NCBI GenBank assembly: GCA_000711775.1 | Contig: ARYC01017089.1 | Location: forward strand, 16,359 to 80,358 | Direction of reading: 5' to 3' | DNA: 64,000 nt | DNA from: Oxytricha trifallax | Taxonomy: Eukaryota; Ciliophora; Spirotrichea; Sporadotrichida; Oxytrichidae | Shown here: positions 35,301 through 44,429 of the stretch, one piece after another | Numbering within the stretch: the first letter of the stretch is position 1 | How the letters are laid out: each line of letters begins with the position of its first letter | Made by a program: the position numbers and the translations under genes | The notes under the pieces: generated by a model | Database searches by the model: none | What the model saw: only the letters and a program-made list of their open reading frames with translations | What the model was told of the DNA's origin: nothing

Positions 35301-38268
35301 GAAGTGAGCAAGAGACTTTATAAAGATCTTTAAAAGCCAGATGAAATGAACATAGATGCAGGAGCTGGCACAAAGAGAAGAAATATGGCCCAAGCAAGCC
35401 ATAAGAAGAGGAGAAGAAAGAGAAGCCAAACCCATTTATGGGCCAGTTTAATATGTGAATATATTCATTCGTTTAAATCTAAAACTTATTTATAAACATT
35501 CATTCTTCCCTTTCTCGCACAAATTGTTGTCTTATCTACGCTCACTCTCTTACAGCAGCTTTGAATCAAGTCTACTGTATCGAGGGGCAAGTCATGCATA
35601 AGATGATACAGCAGAAGCTTCTTGTAGTGAGTCTTTATTTAACTCCAGTAGAATTCTATTCCATTAAATTAAGGGCTGTAAGGAACGTTATAAACAGGAG
35701 TTATGTTTAACTCTTCATAAGCTTTCTTAGACTCCTTAATCTTATGAACTGAAAGGTTATCAACAAACAGGATGATCTCTTGATTGCTATACTTCTCTCT
35801 GAGCTATATAGGAACTCTATATACTACTCTCGCTTAATAGAGCGAGGGTGAATCACATAACTCTCTAAGCCTGAATCTTCACTTATACCAGCTAAAATTG
35901 CATGAGTGACTACCTTCACCTTTTAGTAATAAACTTCTATGTTATCATACTTCTTGTACCATGACTTATTAATAAAAGTGTTGAACGTAAACACAGCTTC
36001 ATCCGCATGATGAACTTGATGTTATTATCAATAGCTATCTGCATTTAATCATATATATAGTTTAAATTATTACTATAAAATGGCACTGTAAAATCAATCA
36101 CTCTCTTAACTCTGTTGACAGTCTTGAAAGTAATACCATTTCGTCTATAAATATTGGCTATAGTCTAAGGAGAGATACACATGTAAGGAAACTTGCGATG
36201 AAACATCACAGCTCGCTAGTCAAGAGGAAAGTGAGCCCAATACTTTAAAGTCTTAGAGTCACAGAGATAGTCAATATGGACCTGAGAGAACTATTATTTT
36301 CTTGCAGGATGTTTTCAAGAGCCTGAGTAATAATGCTAAACAGCAACAAACAATGATACCTAACAGTTGAGGCACTCTTGCATAGGAGTCTTGCTATGGC
36401 TGTATAATTCAACACTGGTTTGACTTAGTCTATATTAATACTTGTACCATACCTAAGCTTAAGCAGTAAATCTAAATATTACTCATCATAAATAGACCCT
36501 AAATTTCGCTAATTTCTATTTCTCATTTTGAAAATTGGCCTAATTTCTCTACTAACCCCAATAAGACCCCAACTATACCCTACAAATCAAAGCACTTATA
36601 AACCTCACTAAGGGGTTTTGGGGTTTTGATTCCTGGAGCGAGATAACTTGACTTTAATTTTGGGTGATTTGTTTAGTTGAATTTGTTGCCTTAACTATAG
36701 TCAAGTTATCTCGCTCCAGGAATGCAATAGAGGGATACCGCCAATAGTAAAGTCCGCTGATTTTGAATTCTCTTTCAAACAAGTACCATATTGTCTAGGT
36801 TTCAAGAAAGTTAACTGCCACGATTTTAATTACTTAATTTATTAACTATAAACTTATTTCCCAAATCAATTGTATTCCTACAATATTAAGCAGCCAAGTA
36901 ATCATTGAATGGCATGTTTTCTTTGACATGATCATCAAGGTTCATATAAGTTTCCAAGAGTTGGAAAGTCTTGCCTTCGCCCATTTTAATAGCGTTTGCA
37001 GCGTCTTGTTTACCTAACTCAATCATTGGCTTAGTATTAAAATTATATTAGTATCTAAATGTATTGGATGGGTTGAAGTTTAGCATATCGAGACCGCCAG
37101 CAATTGGGGCAGAGGGCATAATTAAGTATCTATATTAAACTTAGGGTCTGGTCTTCTTGAACTCAAGGATATCGTTCATACCTCCGTAGTATGATCCAAT
37201 GCTGTAGTATCTCAAGTATCAGTAAATCATATGATTTAAATAAAAAAAATAAATCTGTGCTATTAAAAATGACACAAAAATTACTTTATTGATACTTTTT
37301 AATCATGGTACTTATTACAAATATATATGGTCCTTTAGTTAAATTTACCTTTAAAAAATCATTAAATTAACTGAGAATAATAATTCTTATTTTTCTAAAA
37401 CCAATTAGGTTTCTATTATAGTTGCTGATCGCATTTCCAGTGTCAGTTTACTGACTGATTTACTTTGAATCGCAAGTAATAATATCAAGAATGATATCTT
37501 TGTCTTCAAATCCCAAATCCTTGCATTTGTCTACTGCCGAGACCAAGTTAAGGTTCCAGGCTGTACCACCGTCCATTAAAATGTGATCACCGTAGTGTCT
37601 GTGTGGGAAAATAAAGGGGATTGAAGCTGACGCAATAGTAAGGAAGGGAAGGTCAGAGAAGGGGTGAGTCTCGTCAAAAGTAACATATTAACCTGTGTTA
37701 ATATCAACTGAAGAGACTACAGTCTTTCTCTTGATTAATAAATACAATAGGTTAAGATTAAAATGAAGATCCATGAAAAGATTCACTTACTTATAAGAAA
37801 ATTATTGAATCTTAATTTTATAAATATATTGAGTGAACCAAATGTATTGAAGAAGCCAGTAACTAAGTTTAATAATGGGGTGTTGTCATAGACTCCACTC
37901 TCAAGGGTTAATCCTTGAGCAAAACCACCAGGCCAGCTGACGTAGACTTTGTCATTAGTAAGTGACAACCAAGTGTTGATAAGCCAATCAGACATGGCGA
38001 GTCCATCCTTAGGAGCCCACAATGAGATACCTGCTGAGTTGAGAGCACCAGCTGATACTCCAGTGACTACATCCCAAGCGAAATCAGCTGGGTTTCCGTT
38101 ATTGTTAAATCCATACACAGCTCCAGCTTCGTAGGCACCCTTAGAACCACCGCCAGAGAAAGCTGCGGCACGGCAGACATTGGCAGCTTGAGTAAATGAA
38201 GTGAGAGTACTGCAGAGGAGTAGTAGCACAGCTCCTGTGATCTTGAAGGATCCAAATAGCGATTTCAT
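32332..38268 (-). CDS. Secreted patatin-like phospholipase A, interrupted by MITE and TBE
   Basis: ATG 38268-38266. A signal peptide (FKITGAVLLLLCSTLTSFTQA) precedes the patatin fold: oxyanion FSGGGSKGAYEAG, nucleophile elbow GVSAG, LPFLTIASASIPFIFP and the catalytic Asp in DGG. The enzyme should hydrolyse acyl lipids with a Ser-Asp dyad. IES 37740-37816 (TTAAT pointer) is exact; another interruption near 37215-37400, before YYSIGSYYGGMNDILEF, is unresolved. Near the C-terminus (..NMPFNDYLAA) the frame enters a MITE (32356-36883) that contains a whole TBE. Removing it with one TA gives ..LAAQYQQQNQL and TGA 32334-32332. A paralogue lies upstream in the same orientation (39419-40556). Confidence 0.8.
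32660..34105 (-). CDS. TBE zinc finger-kinase protein (57-kDa class), intact
   Basis: An uninterrupted 481-residue frame, ATG 34105-34103 to TGA 32662-32660. A C2H2 finger (CTTCMKSYTHSATVKWHMQKHH) follows a degenerate one that lacks its first Cys (FQDCQNHFSTEQSLKRHLKEVH). The C-terminal half is protein-kinase-like: HRDLKPENVML catalytic loop, VVIDFNRAL (DFN in place of DFG), GTPGYFPIREKW, WDVWAVAAII. The glycine loop and lysine are not obvious. Its role in transposition is unknown. It is intact here, whereas the homologue in TBE copy 2 is decayed. Confidence 0.85.
34280..34480. promoter_or_regulatory. TBE-1 intergenic repeats of GGTACCAATTA type
   Basis: The gap between the divergent kinase and 22-kDa genes carries many copies of TTTGGTACCAA, GGTACCAATTA and TTTAGTACTAATT, all built on palindromic GGTACC or AGTACT cores. 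Position between two divergent starts suggests a shared promoter or transposase/host-factor binding array (inference). Confidence 0.45.
34669..35458 (+). CDS. TBE 22-kDa-class protein of unknown function
   Basis: ATG 34669; introns 34769-34804 and 35198-35223. The homologous gene in TBE-2 shows conserved blocks [35 protein letters not shown] and [14 protein letters not shown] one-base deletion relative to copy 2 at about 35386 (ATGGCCC against ATGGGCCC) shifts the last ~30 codons; without it the gene would end NPFMGQFNM at TGA 35456-35458. The C-terminus is very basic. It is convergent with the transposase, 6 bp apart. Confidence 0.7.
35465..36526 (-). pseudogene. TBE-1 DDE transposase (42-kDa class), frameshifted
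   Basis: Tc1/IS630-type transposase from ATG 36526-36524. The helix-turn-helix part (YTAIARLLCKSASTVRYHCLL) is readable. The frame then slips: around WAHFPLDQRAVMFHRKFP, at the first catalytic Asp block (copy 2 has FIHADEAVF, copy 1 lacks one base), and again before FVDNLSVHK. The last catalytic block, NGIEFYW, is present. These slips could be real decay or assembly indels. Confidence 0.75.
37740..37816. other. IES, TTAAT pointer, 77 bp
   Basis: TTAAT at 37735-37739 and 37812-37816. Removal joins GSLNIFIKL to IKRKTVVSSVDINTG in patatin 1. Confidence 0.75.
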
Positions 38269-39418
38269 TATATAATTATTATTTTAAGTTTTCACTTATC
38301 GGTTTATTTATTATAAAATATTTGAGGGTTTACTTTATTTGGTGAGAAAAATAATTACTTTTTAAAAATTTAAATTACCTTATTATAAATCAAATTACCT
38401 TATTTTTAAACTTAATAATCAAACTATATTAATATCCAATTAATAATATAGAAAGAGCTATATTGTTAACCTTTTATATAATATGACATAATATAGCTAA
38501 AATACAATTGCTTTAAGGAAATAGGTCGCACATTTACAATTTCACTTATTTAAATTTATGAATAAGTTATTAAATAATATGTAAATAGACTAAGAACAAT
38601 GTTTCTACTTTCAAGAATAACAAGTATAATATGTATTTTTTTATACTTTTTCTATTCTCTATAATAACCTTAAAATTATCCATAATTTTTTTTAATTGCT
38701 ATTCCATTATATTTTTTTAGTTTATTTATTTTTACCGATTTGGTATTTAAAATCTTCAAGAAAATTCTATAATCGTATTTGTGCTACTATTTAAATTCTA
38801 TTAAAATCATCATTTACATAACAAGACGTTATTCCTAAATCAATATTTTGAAATAAAAATTTGAAATATTATTAGTTTGTATCTAAATAATAGATTGATA
38901 AGTATTAAATAATAAGTTTAAGATATAACTAACTAACCCGAAAGAAATTAAATTTTTATGTTTACTAAAGAAAATATAAAGAGTAGTTTTATATAAATAT
39001 AATTGAAAAATATATTTCTATTATCCATTAAGCATAGTTAATTAATTTTTTTTAATAATTAAGATTTTAATTCACGCTTATTACTAAATTTATTTTTATA
39101 TAAAATTGTATTTTAGTAATATTAACGAGAATATATTACTCATGAAAATAGATATCTACAAATATAGGTACAAATTAAGTTTAAAGTTTTGAATTATTTG
39201 ATATGATTAATGAGTTCAAATCCAAACAAAATAATCATTAGTGATTCAAATGCAAAAAATTATGAACCAAATAATAGTTACGATTATTTATCACTTTAAA
39301 TAATTAAAAGCAAATCTATGATTTTAAAAATTTAATTTATGTTTTAATTTTTCTATTATAAATAAATGATAGTGTTTTGTGTTTTATTAATTTATGTTTG
39401 AGAGTGTTTTTCAATGAT
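38269..39418. other. AT-rich stretch between the two patatin genes
   Basis: About 1.15 kb, very AT-rich with no coding frame and no recognisable element. It should contain the promoter of patatin 1 and, if the genes sit on separate nanochromosomes, eliminated spacer. Confidence 0.45.
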
Positions 39419-40556
39419 TCATTCGATATTTTTATAAGTGTGTTTGTTGATGTATGAAATGTAGTCTGGGTTAGATTTTTAGAGTTCAGAGTCATTAATC
39501 CATTCGCTCATGAGATTGGCTTATTAACCTGATACAGAATCAAGGTATGCTTTTGCGTCAACTTTTCCAGCTTCAAACATGAACTCAATAAAAAAAGAAA
39601 ATGTAGAATTCCTTTAACTCAGTGTCTTTCCAATCAAAACTCATCTTTCCTAGTCCACTAGAAAGGGGAACAGAAGGAATGAATAAATGTCTAATTTCAA
39701 CGTTAGGTTGAGCTCTCTTAAAACTTTCAACATCACTGAGAGTATCATAGTAGCCAGCTATTTCTCTGCGTCTAAAGTAGTTTTCAATGGCAGTAAGATC
39801 CTTAGTTCTATCTTCCTTTGAAAGAGATGGTTGATTCAATAGTAGAATGTCAATTAGGACATCTTTCTCAGAGAATCCAAGTTCCTTGCATTTATCGACT
39901 GCTGAAACCATGTTTGTGTTCCAAACAGTGCCTCCATCCATCAAGAGGTGACCTTAAAATTTAGTAGGTGGGAATAAGAAGGGAATTGACGAGGATGCTA
40001 AGACTGCAGTTGGCAAATCACTGAATGGCATGGTCTCATCGAAAGTTATATATTTACCACTGTTAACATCAACAGCTGAAACTACTAATTTAAAATTTAA
40101 TTTTAATGATTCCAATTTCTTTGCCACTTTTCCGAATGGTTTCAAGTCTTTTGCCAAAGTTTGCTTTAAATTGAAGTTGTTGTACAACCCTCTTTGAGTG
40201 GTGAGTCCAGAGACCCATCCCAAAGTCCATGGTTCATATACATCACTAGTTTTGAGACCTTTCCATAGATCACCAAGCCACTCCGTCATTTTGACAGTGT
40301 CTTCTTTTGGCCAAACAGCAACTGCTGCAGCGTTGATAGCGCCAGCAGACACTCCAGTGACTACATCATAAAAATAATCCTCAGCTTTGTCACTGTGAGC
40401 CAATCCATACAAAAGACCAGCTTCATAAGCTCCCTTGTTAGCTCCACCAGAGAGACAGAGTGCTCTGCATTTATGGGCTGTAGCTGCGTCAATATGAGCC
40501 AAGCTTAATGTTCCCAAAATAACGAGTGGTAAGAATGATAAGGATTTGGATATCAT
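39419..40556 (-). CDS. Secreted patatin-like phospholipase A, second copy
   Basis: ATG 40556-40554 to TGA 39421-39419; exactly 371 codons after removing IES 39584-39608. It has a signal peptide (LSFLPLVILGTLSLAHIDA), oxyanion LSGGANKGAYEAG, nucleophile GVSAG and catalytic Asp in LMDGGT. It is similar throughout to the neighbouring copy (VVTGVSAGA, SAVDVNSGKYITFDE, FSDLP), so the two are tandem duplicates with different IES positions. Substrate class is inferred from the family: acyl hydrolysis of membrane lipid, possibly in digestion. Confidence 0.88.
39584..39608. other. Short IES, GAA pointer, 25 bp
   Basis: GAA at 39581-39583 and 39606-39608. Removal joins WKDTELKEF to MFEAGKVDAK and avoids an in-frame TGA. 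Confidence 0.6.
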
Positions 40557-40763
40557 AAATTATTTAATTATTATATACTCAGTCATATTTCCTAATCACT
40601 TATACTGGCAAAATAAAGCAAGAATGACCTTTTTGAATTAATAATGAGACATATTAATAGAATTAATGAAACATTATGCTTTTAGAAAAAGTTTTCAAAA
40701 ATTTAATTGCAAATTTTGATTGAGTAAACTGGTGATTAGAAATAAAAATGAATAATATTAAAA

Positions 40764-43700
40764 ATGCATACCAGTCCAATTAAATTACCTTCTTCAAACC
40801 AAGTTTTCAAAAAGCAAAATGAAATGGAGAGCTCTTCAGACATTATTACTAAAACTTTTGGTGAGAGTTCAAATATGAGGAGTTTTGCAAACAGAAGTCC
40901 TACTATAAAGTGGAAAAGGGAAAGCGAAATAGATGTAGTAATAAGGTTAGATGATTCAGCCTTTCCTGTTCCAGAACCCCTCCTATTTGCAGGATAATAT
41001 TCTCTTGGACCAGACATGATATTTGGATGGAAGCCTGAAGACTTAAACGAAATTGAGAATTTTTAATGGAGAGAAAGAAACAATATCAAACTCTCTCCTT
41101 CACAAGAAAATAATCTATGAATTTGCTAATTTTTTGTAAAATTATAAATAAGTACAGTTAAAAGGGCAAAGATGGGATTTAGGGAAGCAAGAATTCGAGA
41201 TAAAAATGAGCTGATGAGAAAAAACAAAAAGAACTTGAAAAAGAAATACAAGAAAAAGCAAAAATGTCGATGGATGATCAAATAAAAAAATTAAAGAGAG
41301 CTAGAAATAAGAGACTTAAAGACACAGACGGAAAAATTATTCTACCACTTATAAGAATTGAAAACGAAGATGGCTAAAGTAAGTTCGAAAACGATAGTAT
41401 GCACAAGAACAGCCAAAATCATAATAGCTCTTTTCAACATAGTCAAAATAGAAATAACTCAAGAGGGAATAGTCGCTCTTATTTGAGATCAAAGAGAAAC
41501 TAAAAACAAAAAAACAAAGTGAATTAGGATTCAAACCTAGAATTAGTTGAACCTAGTGAAGAATCTATATTTAGGACTGGCGATGACTATAAAATGATTA
41601 ATCACAACTAAATAATAGATGAATTTATAGAATTTGTTGAAGATGAAATTGAAGAGCTAGAAGAGCTTCAAGAGGTGTAGATGATGTATTAATCAAGTTA
41701 CAATAACAGCTTTAAGGAAATTTTTATCAAAATTTAACAAGATCCTATCATAACTGCTGTTAAATATTACAGAGACAATATCGAAATGATACCAAAGACC
41801 AGAGATTTACCAATTTCATTTGATGCTGACTTTCAAAATGGAAATGTTTATTAAATTTTCTAAAAAGATAGATTTTACTACTTGCTATTGATAAGAAATG
41901 ATCCTACTATGATTCCAAAATCTGGTTGGTTTTATTTCTGTGTAAAGAATCTCCCAAAGAATTAACCAGTTAAATTCAAGATACTAAATATAAAAGAGAA
42001 ATTTCTTACTATAAAAACTAAAGAAGCTGTTTGGTCTTATTCAGTCAGGAACAATATAGACTAAGGAGCTGATTGGGTAAATAATTAATGCTCAGACATG
42101 AAGTTCTCCAAGAATAAATACTATTAATAATTTTTTATTTAAATTACTTCACATAGCTTCAATGGACATACACTTCAACCACAATAAATGATCATATATT
42201 TTTCGCTCTTTACAAGCCATATACTTACTCCAAACTTTTAACTTACATAAATGATTTAAAAATAGATCATGAAGAATCGTCTTTTACCTTTTAAAAATAA
42301 GTTCTATGTCAATCTCCTGGCGGTCTTTAAGTTCCTATTTTAACAATTGAAGACAATAGACTCAAAGAAAAAAGAGAGAGTTAAGTTACAAAGCTTAAAG
42401 ATGAGCAAAGGCCTAAAATTATTTTAATAATTGGTAGATAAGTGCCAGCTGATCCTTATTCTAGTCAATTAATTGAGAGTTTTGTAGAAAGATTGATTTA
42501 GGAGGATGATGAAATGGTTTAGAGATTAAGATAGAGATTTATTTTTAAAATAGTGCCTATGTGCTGTGTAGATGGAGTTATTCTAGGCAACACCTCAACT
42601 TCAATATTAGGTATAGACATGTAAAAGAATTGGAGAGATCCTGATATTGTTAAAAATCCAGTTGCTTTTGAGCTTAAGAGATATATAAAGAACTTGGAGA
42701 ATTAATTCTAATGTCAACTTTTCACATTTCTAGATATAAAAACGACCTTTCAATAAATTCAAACCTTCTTTGAAGGAAATGAATATCATAGTGAAGATGC
42801 TTTTGACAGATTTCTTAAAGTCAGATTTTTCCCATGTGTTTTAGAGAGAATAAATCCTGTTTTTAATAAGAACTTAGCAAGATATTTCTAAAAACTTAAA
42901 AACACCGATTAAGCTGTTGTTGTTTTTAAAAATGAGTTTAATAAAGTTATCATCAAAATTTTTTATTTTAAATAGGTTTCAAAAAGTTTACATTCTTTTC
43001 TTATTGCTTGAGTTTGAATCCAATACTGAAAAGATTATGGAAAACACCAAATGAAAACAAAAATGTAAGACATTAAAACTTTTTAACTTTAAATTTAGGT
43101 TTAAGCAACTATGGAAGAGCTAGTCAGCAACTTGCTTTTGGGATTATGTGCAGTTTAAACAGTTTTCATAGATAAAAATAAGACTAACTTTGATGAAGTT
43201 AATAAAATTAAAAAAGAGAAAAAGTAAGCATCATAAATATGCTTATTTAAAAAATTTGTAGATCTTTGTTTCAGATACTTACAAAGAATGATTTCAAAGA
43301 GTATGAATAATTTTTAGAGCTCACCAAAAGATTGAAAATTCAAGTTAATAACGAATTTATTGAGATGCAAAAGCGTTAACTATTGATGAATGAAGAAATT
43401 TAAGAGGAAGGTTTAACGGGTGAGATATTAAAGCTAGTTAAGAAAACATTCGAGGATCTTGCGAATTATGCAATAACTTACTAAAAGTTAGGAAGCTAAA
43501 CTGATTAAATGAATCAAGATTAAACACCTAAGTATTCTGTTGATGATATTGAATTGGATCTTGACAGCCCTCATGCTCCTAGAGTTAGCAGAATATAAAA
43601 AGTATCATTCAAACCAGAGGACCTCAGACAAGCAAATTAAGTCTATAAAGGCAAAGAATTCAGAATTGATTTATTTTCAAGACGCAAACGTAGCAGTCAA

Positions 43701-44315
43701 GATGGAAAATTAAAAGAAAACACCATGCTAAATATAACTTAAGAACAGAAGAGATCTTGGCAAAAGTAAAATGCTTCAAAGATTCTTATAAGTACAGAGG
43801 GTTTTGAATCAAAATTTACATCACCAAATTACAGAAATGTTCTACACAACATGTCAATGAAGAATGAGAAGCATTAGTATTTTAAGCTGACAGATATCGC
43901 TAGATAGTCAATGACGCCATTAATAAAATCTTCAAAATAGAAAGCCAATAAATACAGTGTGTTGTTAAGGTCAAGCTATATGAATGACGCTTTCTTTTAG
44001 AAACTAATAGAGAAGAATACTTATAAAAAGAATTACTAAAAATAATAGGAGAGGACAAAAAGTATATGCAATTTACTAAATAAACTTCCAATAATTGAGA
44101 AGATAGGGGATCTTTTATAAAATTTCATAAATTTTATTATAAAAGGAATTTTATGCATGAAAAACTATAAAGATATTGTATTTAATACTCAGTAATTCTT
44201 TAATAAATAACCCTAAGATTACTCCAAAGTCTTTATAAAGATAAAATCAATAATCTCAAGTATGACATCAAATATTATTAATTATAATATCTAATTATCT
44301 AAATTAATCTAATGA
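40764..44315 (+). CDS. Cytosolic carboxypeptidase (M14B/CCP)-like protein lacking the metal site
   Basis: A long protein with coiled, charged N-terminus and a central M14B-type region: DADFQNGNVYQIF (CCP N-domain), LYKPYTYSKLLTYI, GRQVPADPYSSQLIE, FIFKIVPMCCVDGVILGN, LGIDMQKNWRDPD. In active CCPs the first zinc motif is HPGE; here it is VPAD, and the later DLHGHS motif is replaced by FLDIKTTF. Both ligands and probably catalysis are lost. CCPs normally trim polyglutamate from tubulin, so this may be a binding-only relative. Junctions: an 8-bp ATGAG interruption (41211-41218), IES 42949-42988, a 2-base slip in ATATAT near 42190, and unresolved breaks at about 41080-41150, 43040-43080 and 43215-43275. 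The first exon (MHTSPIKLPSSNQ.., 40764) is joined by inference. Ends at TGA 44313-44315. Confidence 0.65.
41211..41218. other. Possible 8-bp micro-IES, ATGAG repeat
   Basis: ATGAG at 41206-41210 and 41214-41218. Deleting one repeat plus CTG turns REARIRDKNE into a continuous frame with KKQKELEKEIQEK. A simple duplication or sequencing indel is an alternative. Confidence 0.35.
42949..42988. other. IES, AAAGTT pointer, 40 bp
   Basis: AAAGTT at 42943-42948 and 42983-42988. Removal joins VVFKNEFNKV to YILFLLLEFESN of the carboxypeptidase-like gene. Confidence 0.7.
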
Positions 44316-44429
44316 TAATAAAATATTAGTTTTTTTTAATGATAATGTGATTAAATTAAATATTCTATCTTTCTAATTAGTAAACTAATATAATATGATT
44401 TAGATTATATTAACAGATTTTAATTCTTA

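Larger units (their letters stand above)
32521..36628 (-). mobile_element. TBE transposon copy 1 (4.1 kb)
   Basis: Inverted ends CAAAACCCCAAAACCCC, continuing as ~78-bp inverted repeats, flanked by ATT (32518-32520 and 36629-36631). It holds the three expected genes: zinc finger/kinase (32660-34105, -), a 22-kDa-class protein (34669-35458, +) and a DDE transposase (35465-36526, -). Size and order fit Oxytricha TBEs. The subterminal sequence differs from copy 2, so the two copies are different subfamilies sharing only the 17-bp telomere-like tips. Confidence 0.95.
32356..36883. mobile_element. Foldback MITE copy 3, hosting a nested TBE
   Basis: Flanked by TA (32354-32355, 36884-36885). Both ends are TTGTAGGAATACAATTGATTT. 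The arms are complementary for roughly 200 bp on each side, e.g. CTGGAGCGAGATAACTTGAC at the inner edge, with a short loop. The TBE (32521-36628) is inserted in the left arm and duplicated ATT; without it the MITE is about 420 bp, like copies 1 and 2. It lies in the last codons of a patatin gene. Confidence 0.8.
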
